Shown here: positions 1-7,005 of the stretch, piece after piece | How positions within the stretch are numbered: position 1 is the first letter of the stretch | Layout: the number at the start of each line of letters is the position of its first letter | Origin: Verrucomicrobiota bacterium | Lineage (GTDB): Bacteria > Verrucomicrobiota > Verrucomicrobiia > Chthoniobacterales > JAFAMB01 | Direction: 5' to 3' | NCBI GenBank assembly: GCA_019241095.1 | Contig: JAFAXJ010000488.1 | Location: 1 to 9,685, forward strand | Length of the DNA: 9,685 nucleotides | Notes under the pieces: generated by a model | The model's input: the letters and a program-made list of their open reading frames with translations, nothing else | Database searches by the model: none | Told to the model about the DNA's origin: nothing | Program-made: the position numbers and the translations under genes

Positions 1-303
1 AAATGAGCGAAAGCGCCCCTTTGCTTGGTCGACGGCTCTCAGTGCACGGTTTTGGATCAAATGCTCGAAGAATCCCTGGACTAGATCCTGGGCATCTTCC
101 GGAGCGTTTCCTCGATGACGGGCGAAGGCATATAAAGGGGGCCAGTAGCGTTCGCAGAGCCGGGCGAGCGCCTCAGGCCCTCCTGGGGCGCTGCTCTGGG
201 CCGCTTTCAGTACGACGCTCCAACGCGTCGCCTCAAACTCATTATGGCCGGGCGCAGCCGAACCGTGGTCCTGATCCATAGCCGAACGTGAAAGATTCTT
301 CAT
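1..303 (-). CDS. ECF-type RNA polymerase sigma factor, N-terminal part (cut by window edge)
   Basis: The reverse strand reads an open frame of 101 codons from an ATG at 303-301 to the window edge. The protein contains 'ATRWSVVLKAAQ' (about residues 26-37), 'ALARLCERYWPPLYAFAR' (about 49-66) and 'DAQDLVQGFFEHL' (about 73-85), ending in 'GRFRSF'. These match sigma-70 region 2 of the ECF group seen mainly in Verrucomicrobia, Planctomycetes and Acidobacteria, where the DAxDLxQ stretch lies in the core-RNA-polymerase-binding helix. Region 4, which reads the -35 element, lies outside the window. The start at 303 is preceded at 4 bases by AGGTGA, the best ribosome-binding site in the window; an inner ATG at 279 has none. 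The gene diverges from the sugar transporter operon. ECF factors of this type often lie near membrane Ser/Thr kinases, but that neighbourhood is not visible here. Confidence 0.88.
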   Translation of the reverse strand, partial: MKNLSRSAMDQDHGSAAPGHNEFEATRWSVVLKAAQSSAPGGPEALARLCERYWPPLYAFARHRGNAPEDAQDLVQGFFEHLIQNRALRAVDQAKGRFRSF

Positions 304-904
304 AAAGTCACCTAGGCCCAAACGGAAGCCAAAATACTTCTCTCTGCTGAACTTGGTCAGCAACCTCGCTGCAATCCTTGATGCGGCTTCTTACGGCAAC
401 AAAGAAACATCTTTTCCAAATCCTCGATGTGCGTTCACGTTGCCGTTCTCTACTCGAAGAAAATACGGCAAACGCAGCAACTTTGGCGGCTTATTCAGAA
501 CGCACTTCGGGGCATCGGCCGAGATTAAGCATCGATTTCCTTCAACCTAACCGCTTCCCATCGGCAATGCACGCCTCCAGTCACAGTCAAAAAGGCCACA
601 TCAAGATGTAGATCGCTCATAGTGCAGACCTTTAAACTACAAGGTTCTTGTATCGGTCTCCGCTGGGGCGAATTCGTTGCTCAACCCGCGCTCCTTAAGT
701 TTGGCGTAGAGAAGCTGGCGTTGGATACCTGGCCGATGAATCGGATGGCCTCGCGACCCCGGCTTATTCTGGTTTCAATTCTTTCGGATGCCAGCAATTA
801 GCATTGACACCTTGAAGAAAAACGCTACGCCTGTGAGCAATCGATGCGCAAGGTTTGCGCGACCGTTGTAACCCCCAACCTCAGTACATCACAGATCCTC
901 ATTT
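304..904. other. 601-bp intergenic region, no recognisable gene
   Basis: Divergent intergenic region between the sigma factor (minus) and the sugar-binding protein gene (plus). Plus-strand open frames of 65 and 77 codons occur around 353-611, but their translations resemble no family I know and they have no ribosome-binding site, so I do not call them. A perfect TTGACA hexamer lies at 804-809, about 95 bp upstream of the binding-protein start, but no good -10 hexamer follows at 16-18 bp. An inverted repeat at 846-860 is listed separately. I saw no tRNA or small RNA. Confidence 0.5.
846..860. repeat. Inverted repeat upstream of sugar-binding protein gene (possible operator)
   Basis: GCGCAA-GGT-TTGCGC, two perfect 6-bp arms around a 3-base centre, 44 bp upstream of the ATG of the binding-protein gene and downstream of a TTGACA at 804-809. 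The placement would suit a repressor site for a sugar-responsive regulator, or a short leader hairpin. No regulator gene lies in the window, so the role is inference. Confidence 0.35.
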
Positions 905-1870
905 ATGTGTTTCAGGTCTTTCCGGAGCCAGAGTGCTCTAAGCGTCGGGCTGTTCGCAGTCGTATTCTGTTTTCTCCCGATATCGGCTCAAAGCGCAACA
1001 AAACCAAGAGTCGCGTTAATTATGAAATCGCTGGCGAACGAGTTTTTTCAGACGATGGAAAAAGGGGCGCGCGAGTACCAGGGCGAGCACTCCGGTGATT
1101 TCGACCTCATCTCAAATGGCATCAAAAACGAGACGGATGTCGCGAAGCAGATCGACCTTGTCGAGCAAATGGTTGCCCAGCGAGTCGATGCGATTGTTAT
1201 CGCTCCGGCCGATTCAAAGAGCCTGATCCCGGCTTGTAAAAAAGCGCACGACGCCGGAATTCTGGTTATTAACATCGATAACAAGTTCGACGCCGCGACA
1301 ATGGCCGACCAAAAAGTGAAATTTCCATTTGTGGGCCCAGATAACCGCAAGGGGGCCAGGCTGGTTGGCGATTATCTCGCCAAGCAAGTGGCTCCGCAGA
1401 GCAAGGTGGCAATCCTAGAGGGGATACCAGGTGCCTATAATGCCATTCAGCGAAAGCTCGGGTTTGAGGATGCCATTAAGGAAGCGAAGCTCGATCTCGT
1501 CAGCTCGCAATCCGCCGAGTGGGAGACAGACAAGGCCAACCAGGTGACGTCTGGCATAATCACCCAACATCCCGACCTGAACGCCCTTATGGCCGCAAAT
1601 GATAATATGGCGCTTGGTGCGGTGTCGGCACTCAAATCAGCCGGAAAGCTAAAAGCGGTCAAAGTAGTCGGTTTCGACAACATCTCGGCGGTCCAGCAGC
1701 TCATTCGCCAAGGAGAGATAGTGGCTACCGCCGATCAGCATGCGGACAAGCTGGCGGTGTTTGGGATCCAATACGCTCTTGAAGGCCTGAAGAATAAGAG
1801 TGCAGATCTGCCCAACAAAGAAACGCCAGTCGACTTGATTACAGCCGAGACCCTAGGTCAAAAAAAATAA
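905..1870 (+). CDS. Sugar ABC transporter periplasmic substrate-binding protein (RbsB-like)
   Basis: A 321-residue protein. Residues 1-31 form a signal peptide: Arg near the N-terminus, hydrophobic core 'LSVGLFAVVFCFLPI', AQSA before the likely cut. There is no lipobox Cys at the cut site. The mature part is a type I periplasmic binding protein of the ribose/allose/xylose class (Peripla_BP_4 type), opening with 'KPRVALIMKSLANEFFQTME' and followed by 'VDAIVIAPADSKSL', 'FVGPDNRKGARLVGDYLAK', 'VAILEGIPGAYNAIQRKLGF', 'ALMAANDNMALGAV' and 'VKVVGFDNISAV', the usual hinge and sugar-contact segments in order. It would capture a sugar in the periplasm and deliver it to the permease. It is first in a binding protein-ATPase-permease operon. 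The ATG at 905 gives a complete signal peptide, although no clear ribosome-binding site precedes it. The sugar cannot be read from the sequence. Confidence 0.93.
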   Translation: MCFRSFRSQSALSVGLFAVVFCFLPISAQSATKPRVALIMKSLANEFFQTMEKGAREYQGEHSGDFDLISNGIKNETDVAKQIDLVEQMVAQRVDAIVIAPADSKSLIPACKKAHDAGILVINIDNKFDAATMADQKVKFPFVGPDNRKGARLVGDYLAKQVAPQSKVAILEGIPGAYNAIQRKLGFEDAIKEAKLDLVSSQSAEWETDKANQVTSGIITQHPDLNALMAANDNMALGAVSALKSAGKLKAVKVVGFDNISAVQQLIRQGEIVATADQHADKLAVFGIQYALEGLKNKSADLPNKETPVDLITAETLGQKK

Positions 1871-1923
1871 GCTTTAACAGCTCGAAATTTCGCGGATCGG
1901 GAGCGAGCCGAAAGCCGGATAAG

Positions 1924-1945
1924 GGCGGTCGTTTCGGTGACCGCC
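1924..1945 (+). repeat. Intercistronic stem-loop between binding protein and ATPase genes
   Basis: GGCGGTC and GACCGCC form a perfect 7-bp GC-rich stem around an 8-base loop (GTTTCGGT), extendable by a G·U pair. It lies 53 bp after the binding-protein stop and 30 bp before the ATPase ATG at 1976. No T-run follows, so it is not a typical intrinsic terminator. In many binding-protein transporter operons such a hairpin shields the upstream message from 3' exonucleases, so that binding protein is made in excess; that role here is inference. It also buries the upstream in-frame GTG at 1937. Confidence 0.55.
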
Positions 1946-1975
1946 TGGTGCTTCGACCAAGTAGAGTCCGAAGGC

Positions 1976-3490
1976 ATGTCTTTCCTTTTTCAAACCGAAA
2001 AACTGTCCAAGGCTTACGCCGGACCCGTTTTGCGTGACGTCGATTTCACACTTTGTCCGGGCGAGGTGCATGCGCTGGTTGGTGAGAACGGTGCGGGAAA
2101 GAGTACTCTGTGCCAGATTGTAGCAGGCATTCGTCAACCGGATTCCGGACGCATGCTGCTTGAGGGTAAGCCTTTTGCACCCCTCACTAGGAAAGACGCG
2201 GAAGCGAGCGGGATTCGGATCGTTCTTCAGGAGCTCAATTTAATCGAGACACTCACAATCGCAGAAAACCTTTTTCTTGAACAACTGCCTAATCGGGCAG
2301 GCTGGATCAAAAACGCGGCCCTCGAAAAGGCTGCCACGCAAGCGCTCACAATGGTGGGAATGCAGCGACTCCCGCCGGGTATTCTAGTTTCTCGCCTCGG
2401 GATCGGTCAAAAGCAGTTGGTCGAGATTGCTGCGGGAATGTCCCACCGCTGCAGGGTGCTGATTCTCGATGAGCCGACCGCCGCGCTCACTGCTATTGAC
2501 ACCGAGCGTCTCTTCGAAAGAATTCAACACTTTAAGGCGGAGAAGGTGGGGATCATTTTCATTTCACACCACCTAGAAGAGGTCGAGGCTATTGCCGATC
2601 GAGTCTCGGTCCTGCGAGACGGAGAACTCGTCGCTTGCTTGCACCAGGGCGAATACCAACTTGATGAGGTTATTCGGCTTATGGTCGGCCGCAAACTTGA
2701 CCAGAGCTTTCATGCTAAGCGCGCGATTGGAAAACGTGTTTTACGCGTTGAGGGGCTGCAAGCTCCGCCGGCGGTACGCGAAGTAAGCTTCGATCTTTCC
2801 GAAGGTGAAATCCTTGGTTTCGCTGGTTTGATGGGCTCGGGGCGTACCGAAACAGTAAGGGCGATCTTCGGAGCGGACCAAAGAGCTGCGGGTAAAATTT
2901 ATGTTGGCCAGAGCAATGCGCCGGCAAGAATCGAGCGCCCCTCGGATGCTGTGCGCCTCGGTATCGGTCTGCTTACCGAAGATCGGAAAACTCAGGGGCT
3001 GCTTCTTCCGAAGCCCGCTCGGGTGAACATTACCCTTGCTAACCTGGGATCAGAACTGCTGCGATTTGGCGGCTGGCTTGATCGGGACAAAGAAGCCTCA
3101 ATATCTGCGAAATGGGTCCAGCGGCTCGACATTAAGGTGAGGAACGTCGAGCAGACCGCCGTCAGTTTGAGCGGCGGCAATCAGCAGAAGCTTCTGCTTG
3201 CCCGCTGGCTGTATCGCGATTGTAAAGTGCTTATCTGCGACGAACCAACCCGCGGAATCGATGTCGGCGCAAAATTTGAGATATATCGCTTTTTGAACAG
3301 TCTGGCCGAGGCTGGCAAAGGTGTTATCGTCATTTCTTCGGATCTGAAAGAACTTCTTCAGATCTGCGACCGAATCGCGGTGCTTTCGGCTGGGAAGCTA
3401 GCCAAAATCTTTCGCCGGGAAGAATGGTCCGAGGACAAAATCATGTCCGCCGCATTCAGCGAGTTTGGGGCTGGAAAGGTAGCTGCTTGA
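1976..3490 (+). CDS. Sugar ABC transporter ATP-binding protein (two-domain, RbsA/XylG-like)
   Basis: A 504-residue ATPase with two tandem nucleotide-binding domains, the arrangement of CUT2 family sugar importers. Domain 1 has Walker A 'GENGAGKST' (36-44), a variant signature 'LGIGQKQLVEI' in place of LSVGQ, and Walker B 'VLILDEPTAALT' near 160-170. Domain 2 has a degenerate Walker A 'GLMGSGRTE' (about 284-292, lacking the GKS/T), an intact signature 'LSGGNQQK' (about 397) and Walker B 'VLICDEPTRGIDVGAK' (about 421). A degenerate second P-loop is normal for RbsA-type proteins. It energises import on the cytoplasmic face with the downstream permease. I prefer the ATG at 1976, which fits the family N-terminus. 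An in-frame GTG at 1937 would add 13 residues, but lies in the stem-loop at 1924-1945. AAGG just before 1976 is too close to be a good ribosome-binding site. Confidence 0.93.
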   Translation: MSFLFQTEKLSKAYAGPVLRDVDFTLCPGEVHALVGENGAGKSTLCQIVAGIRQPDSGRMLLEGKPFAPLTRKDAEASGIRIVLQELNLIETLTIAENLFLEQLPNRAGWIKNAALEKAATQALTMVGMQRLPPGILVSRLGIGQKQLVEIAAGMSHRCRVLILDEPTAALTAIDTERLFERIQHFKAEKVGIIFISHHLEEVEAIADRVSVLRDGELVACLHQGEYQLDEVIRLMVGRKLDQSFHAKRAIGKRVLRVEGLQAPPAVREVSFDLSEGEILGFAGLMGSGRTETVRAIFGADQRAAGKIYVGQSNAPARIERPSDAVRLGIGLLTEDRKTQGLLLPKPARVNITLANLGSELLRFGGWLDRDKEASISAKWVQRLDIKVRNVEQTAVSLSGGNQQKLLLARWLYRDCKVLICDEPTRGIDVGAKFEIYRFLNSLAEAGKGVIVISSDLKELLQICDRIAVLSAGKLAKIFRREEWSEDKIMSAAFSEFGAGKVAA

Positions 3491-3612
3491 ACGCTTTGAA
3501 TAGCATCAAGCGGACTGCAAGCAAGCGTCTTAAGGCTAGCGCTTTTCAGCTAAAAAAACTACGGCAATCACAAACGATTACGACTATGAACTCTCGATCC
3601 TGAGCACTGATT

Positions 3613-4653
3613 ATGCCTGATCATATCTCGGACAACTCCTCCACAGCCACTGCATCTGTCGCCAGCGATGCGCGGGGCAGCCTCAGGCAAAAAAGCCAGT
3701 GGCAAGAGATTGGCGAGAATAGCATTGGGCTGGTGATTGTTCTCATTCTCCTGATTGGACTTTTTAGTTTAAGCACTCAGCATTTTTTTTCAGCCGTCAC
3801 GTTCTCCACCATTCTGAATCAAGTTCCGGCTGCTATGCTCGTCGCGATTGGGATGACCTTTGTGCTAATTATTGCCGGAATTGACCTCTCGGTCGGGTCC
3901 GTCCTTGCTCTTTGCGGCGGCATACTCGGAGTCGGTTTAGTGCAATGGCATTTGCCCTTATTCCTGGCTGCCTTGCTTTGCGTTGCTGCAGGTGCGGTCT
4001 GCGGAATGATCAACGGCGCTCTAGTAGTCCGTTTTCAGCTCCCGTCTTTTATTGTGACTTTGGGAGCTCTCGAAGCCGGTCGTGGGGCGGCATACTTAGT
4101 GACCAACTCGCAAACTCAGTACATTGGTTCCCAAATCGAGCAGGTCAATGATGCTAGTTTTTTAGGGCTTTCCCTTCCTTTTTGGGTAGCAATTATTGGC
4201 GTGATATTGGCGCAGTTGGTGCTGACCGGAACCGTGTTTGGGCGTTATCTGATCGCGCTTGGAACAAATGAGGAAGCGCTTCGCTTGTCTGGCATTGATC
4301 CGCGCCCAATCAAGATCATTGTCTTTAGCGTCAGTGGGGCCATGGCTGGTCTTGCCGCGATCGCGCTCTGTTCGCGCCTCGCTTCGGCCGATCCCAATGC
4401 AGGCAGCGGTTTTGAGCTCGAAGCCATTGCTGCTGTAGTGATTGGTGGTACCAGTCTGATGGGAGGGCGGGGGTCAGTGATTAACTCGTTTTTCGGTGTT
4501 TTGGTAATTGCTGTCCTCGAGAACGGTTTGGCACAGCTGGGTGCTCAGGAGCCAGTAAAGCGTCTAGTCACTGGTGGAGTGATTGTGGCTGCGGTCATCG
4601 TTGACTTTTATCGGACGCGCCGCGCAGAAGCCAAGTCCCGCCAACTTAGGTAG
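3613..4653 (+). CDS. Sugar ABC transporter permease (RbsC-like)
   Basis: A 346-residue integral membrane protein of the BPD_transp_2 (RbsC/XylH/AraH) family. After a polar N-terminus of about 35 residues come 8-10 hydrophobic spans, starting with 'IGLVIVLILLIGLFSL'. Family landmarks in order: 'GMTFVLIIAGIDLSVGS' (about 76-92), 'LPSFIVTLGALEAGRG', 'GRYLIALGTNEEALRLSGI' (the cytoplasmic loop expected to touch the ATPase), and 'ELEAIAAVVIGGTSLMGGRG' near 274-293. It forms the membrane channel for the sugar delivered by the binding protein. The gap to the ATPase gene is 122 bp, longer than usual inside such operons, and I find no gene in it. The ATG at 3613 has only a weak GAG upstream. No sugar-metabolism gene follows, so the substrate stays open. 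Confidence 0.93.
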   Translation: MPDHISDNSSTATASVASDARGSLRQKSQWQEIGENSIGLVIVLILLIGLFSLSTQHFFSAVTFSTILNQVPAAMLVAIGMTFVLIIAGIDLSVGSVLALCGGILGVGLVQWHLPLFLAALLCVAAGAVCGMINGALVVRFQLPSFIVTLGALEAGRGAAYLVTNSQTQYIGSQIEQVNDASFLGLSLPFWVAIIGVILAQLVLTGTVFGRYLIALGTNEEALRLSGIDPRPIKIIVFSVSGAMAGLAAIALCSRLASADPNAGSGFELEAIAAVVIGGTSLMGGRGSVINSFFGVLVIAVLENGLAQLGAQEPVKRLVTGGVIVAAVIVDFYRTRRAEAKSRQLR

Positions 4654-5399
4654 ATCCAGTTGGGTATTCCTCGAACGCTACGACTACGGACCCGCGACGC
4701 CGAGTTGCCGCATAGTCTGCCGGAACATCTTCGATGAGACAATTTCGTCCGCTCAGCCGATGCGCGAAAACAGTTGCATCACGAAGACAACAGCAAACTT
4801 CAGAGGAGAATATTGAAATATTTGATTGGTGACTGATTCGGGCGAAAGGCGCCGCTAGCTAAACGGCTGGTTTTCTCTTTTAAGTGCCCGGATGATCGAG
4901 CGTCGCGTTACAGCGTTTTTCGACAAATTCTTTGCTGAGCGGACAAGCTTTGCTACCACTCGGCACTACCCGTCTGCGTTCACGTTTTGCCGAGACGCCG
5001 AGACCAGATGACACCTTCCCAAACCTGGCCAAAGACGGAGGGCAAAGCTCTGTCGCGCTAGACTGCTGGCTAGCATCAGAGGTCGTTCAAAGGCGGATTT
5101 AGCTCAAAGTTGTCAGGCAATTGATCATCAGTGCACTGAAAGACCGTTGCTGTTTACGAGAAGTCTAGCGCGGGGAGCCTTGCTTTCCAGATTGCCGCTC
5201 GCAACGTTCTTAAAATTGTTGGACGCGCATAGGATTTCAGCGAAGCGCTGAAAGCTGCTTGTCAGGTCCTCCCTCAAGGACAGAACGGGCGCGGCAGGTG
5301 TATCAACATCGGCACGTGCGCTAGCGCTATATATCTCACCGTTCGTTCTTGCAGAAAAACTGGCAAATGCGTACTGAAACCGAAACTTTTCTGGCCAGG
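4654..5399. other. 746-bp intergenic region, no recognisable gene
   Basis: Separates the sugar transporter operon from proC. Translating the visible frames gives no family resemblance. One good Shine-Dalgarno-like string, AGAGGAG at 4802-4808, precedes a TTG at 4813 that reads only seven codons (MKYLIGD) before TGA. A short GCCG/CGGC stem at 4851-4867 followed by a T-rich run (4871-4882) could be a weak terminator for the sugar operon, but a 4-bp stem is poor evidence. A clean inverted repeat sits at 5235-5253. A 102-codon minus-strand frame at 5128-5436 runs antisense into proC and looks spurious. Confidence 0.5.
5235..5253. repeat. Perfect 8-bp inverted repeat upstream of proC
   Basis: TTTCAGCG-AAG-CGCTGAAA, two perfect 8-bp arms around 3 bases, about 147 bp upstream of the proC ATG. 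No T-run follows on the plus strand, so it is not a standard intrinsic terminator. It could be a protein-binding site or a short RNA hairpin; nothing in the window tells which. Confidence 0.45.
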
Positions 5400-6200
5400 A
5401 TGACTTTTGGATTTTTAGGTTTCGGCAAAATGGCATCAGCCCTTGTTCAAGGAATGCTTCAAGCAGGCGTCTGTCGAGGGGGAGATATCATGGTGGTCAA
5501 TCGACATCCGGAAACTATTGAAGAAGATGTGGAAAAATTCGGGTTGCAGTTGGCCGATTCTGCAAAGGCGTTAGTGCAACAAGCCTCCGTGATCGTGCTC
5601 GGAACCAAGCCGGCCGATTCCGCACAGCTACTTCGGGATGTCCGGCAGTACCTGGACGGGAAGCTGCTCATATCAGTTGCTGCCGGCGTGACATTACAAG
5701 CGCTACAGGACGCGGCTGGGCATCGCACGCGAGTTGTACGCGCGATGCCGAACACTCCATCGCTCGTAATGAAAGGTGCTACGGCGTATGCGTTGGGCGA
5801 CCATGCAACAGCTGGCGACGCTGAAATTGCCAATCGAGTGTTCTCGGCTGTCGGGATCGCGTTTAGAGTCCGGGAATCGGCCCTGGACGCTGTCACCGGC
5901 TTGAGCGGGAGCGGGCCTGCCTACGTTTTCACCTTTATCGAGGCGCTCGCCGATGGAGGCGTCATGATGGGGTTACCTCGTGAAATTGCTATGGAACTCG
6001 CGATTCAAACGGTGCTCGGCTCCGCTTTGATGATCCGAGACACAAAACTGCACCCTGCAGAACTGCGTGAAATGGTCGCAAGCCCCGGTGGAACAACGAT
6101 GGCTGCAATTGAAGTTCTCGAAGCGCGCGGGCTGCGGTACACGGTCATGTCAGCAGTGCGAGCTGCCGCTGAGCGAGCTCGACAAATTGGAGGAGGATAG
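5400..6200 (+). CDS. proC: Pyrroline-5-carboxylate reductase
   Basis: A 266-residue enzyme catalysing the last step of proline synthesis, reduction of 1-pyrroline-5-carboxylate to L-proline with NAD(P)H in the cytoplasm. The N-terminal Rossmann fold shows 'GFLGFGKMASAL' (4-15), 'VVNRHPE' (32-38, where the Asn-Arg pair suits NADPH binding) and 'GTKP' (68-71). Then come 'VVRAMPNTPS' (112-121), 'GLSGSGPAYVF' (167-177) in the dimerisation domain, and the C-terminal signature 'ELREMVASPGGTT' (221-233). The length is typical of the family. The ATG at 5400 places the Rossmann motif at the normal distance from the N-terminus; an in-frame ATG at 5367 would add 11 polar residues. Neither has a good ribosome-binding site. 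It may head a transcript with the TPR gene (121 bp downstream) and bioF. Confidence 0.95.
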   Translation: MTFGFLGFGKMASALVQGMLQAGVCRGGDIMVVNRHPETIEEDVEKFGLQLADSAKALVQQASVIVLGTKPADSAQLLRDVRQYLDGKLLISVAAGVTLQALQDAAGHRTRVVRAMPNTPSLVMKGATAYALGDHATAGDAEIANRVFSAVGIAFRVRESALDAVTGLSGSGPAYVFTFIEALADGGVMMGLPREIAMELAIQTVLGSALMIRDTKLHPAELREMVASPGGTTMAAIEVLEARGLRYTVMSAVRAAAERARQIGGG

Positions 6201-6204
6201 GCCG

Positions 6205-6222
6205 ATTGGGTTCCAATGGAAC
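6205..6222 (+). repeat. Overlapping, mutually exclusive short hairpins after proC
   Basis: Two palindromes share bases: ATTGG-GTT-CCAAT (6205-6217) and GTTCC-AAT-GGAAC (6210-6222), each with a 5-bp stem and 3-base loop. Only one can form at a time. They lie just after the proC stop and about 100 bp before the TPR gene. The stems are short and no T-run follows, so a role in transcription is unproven. Confidence 0.25.
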
Positions 6223-6321
6223 TCTCGGGTGTGAAAGGATGATAGAAGGCCGGAGCAAAGCTTCCGTAACTGCGCCCGTTCCCAACCCGTCTCAGAAAGA
6301 AATTAGCGTCTCACGCTGCCC

Positions 6322-7005
6322 ATGCGTCCACACCTCAGCACACCCATTATCCATCTCCTGACCGCCAGCTTCTGCTTCGCTAGCTTCTGGTTTGTATGTC
6401 CCTCCCGATCTCAGGATACAGTCAGTTTGCCAAAGCTTTCTGCCGATGCGAAAGAAGCGGCGGAAAAAGGAATAATTCTGTTCCGGAACGACAAATTAGA
6501 GGAGGCGAAAGCACAGTTCAAAAAAATGACTGAACTTGCCCCAAATCATCCGATGGGGTGGGTCAATTTGGGTTCCGCGGAATATCAGCTCGGCGATTTC
6601 GGAGCAGCAGAACGCGACTTGCGGAAAGCGATCGGGTTGGACCTGACCGCACAACAGGCTTGGTTAACTCTTGGAATGATCGAATATCAAACCGGCGATC
6701 TTGACGGTGGTCTCGCTGCTTTAAGCCAAGCCGTTTACCTTCAGCCGAACGATGCGAAAGCTCATCTATTTCTGGGAGTTCTCATTCGAAAAAAAGGATG
6801 GTTAAATGGCGCCGAAGATGAAATGCGAAAAGCCATCGCACTCGACGATCGTTATGCCGAAGCTCACTATAACCTTGCCGTGCTTTATTTTGAACGACAG
6901 CCTCCAGCCCTCGAGCTGGCTCGGCGCCATTATTATCGCGCATTGAGCTTGGGAGCTGAACCGGACCCGGAATTAGAACGAGCGCTCAATCGCCCTAACC
7001 CTTGA
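6322..7005 (+). CDS. Exported tetratricopeptide repeat (TPR) protein
   Basis: A 227-residue protein. Residues 1-30 look like a signal peptide (Arg2, hydrophobic core 'IIHLLTASFCFASFWFV', then SRSQD), so it probably acts in the periplasm or is membrane-tethered. The rest is about five TPR units of 34 residues: roughly 46-77 (K/EGIILFRNDKLEEAKAQF), 78-111 (VNLGSAEYQLGDFGAAERDL), 112-145 (LTLGMIEYQTGDLDGGLAAL), 146-179 (LFLGVLIRKKGWLNGAEDEM) and 180-213 (YNLAVLYFERQPPALELARR). TPR arrays form protein-binding superhelices, and no catalytic domain is present, so the partner is unknown. The gene overlaps bioF by 4 bp (TTGA), which suggests coupled translation. No ribosome-binding site is visible before the ATG at 6322, but an exported N-terminus supports this start. 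Confidence 0.85.
   Translation: MRPHLSTPIIHLLTASFCFASFWFVCPSRSQDTVSLPKLSADAKEAAEKGIILFRNDKLEEAKAQFKKMTELAPNHPMGWVNLGSAEYQLGDFGAAERDLRKAIGLDLTAQQAWLTLGMIEYQTGDLDGGLAALSQAVYLQPNDAKAHLFLGVLIRKKGWLNGAEDEMRKAIALDDRYAEAHYNLAVLYFERQPPALELARRHYYRALSLGAEPDPELERALNRPNP

Noticed and set aside
353..611. Overlapping plus-strand open frames of 65 and 77 codons
   Set aside because: No family resemblance, no ribosome-binding site, and residue composition like translated noncoding DNA.
844..1098. Plus-strand frame of 84 codons overlapping the binding-protein gene
   Set aside because: Out-of-frame shadow of the signal peptide and first domain of the binding protein.
3486..3601. TTG-started frame of about 37 codons overlapping the ATPase stop codon
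   Set aside because: No ribosome-binding site and no recognisable sequence; too short to support without conservation.
4851..4882. Possible intrinsic terminator after the sugar operon
   Set aside because: The stem is only 4 bp and lies about 200 bp past the permease; too weak to list as a terminator.
5128..5436. Minus-strand frame of 102 codons upstream of and antisense to the proC start
   Set aside because: Unrecognisable sequence that overlaps the proC N-terminus on the opposite strand; best seen as chance.
6206..6358. Small frame of about 50 codons from TTG 6206 after GGAGGAGG at the proC end
   Set aside because: The GGAGG string is explained by the Gly codons at the ProC C-terminus, the translation resembles nothing known, and it overlaps the TPR signal peptide.
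6477..6496. GTTCCGGAAC palindrome resembling a LexA box
   Set aside because: The arms are separated by 2 rather than 4 bases, and it lies inside the TPR coding sequence (Leu-Phe-Arg-Asn codons).
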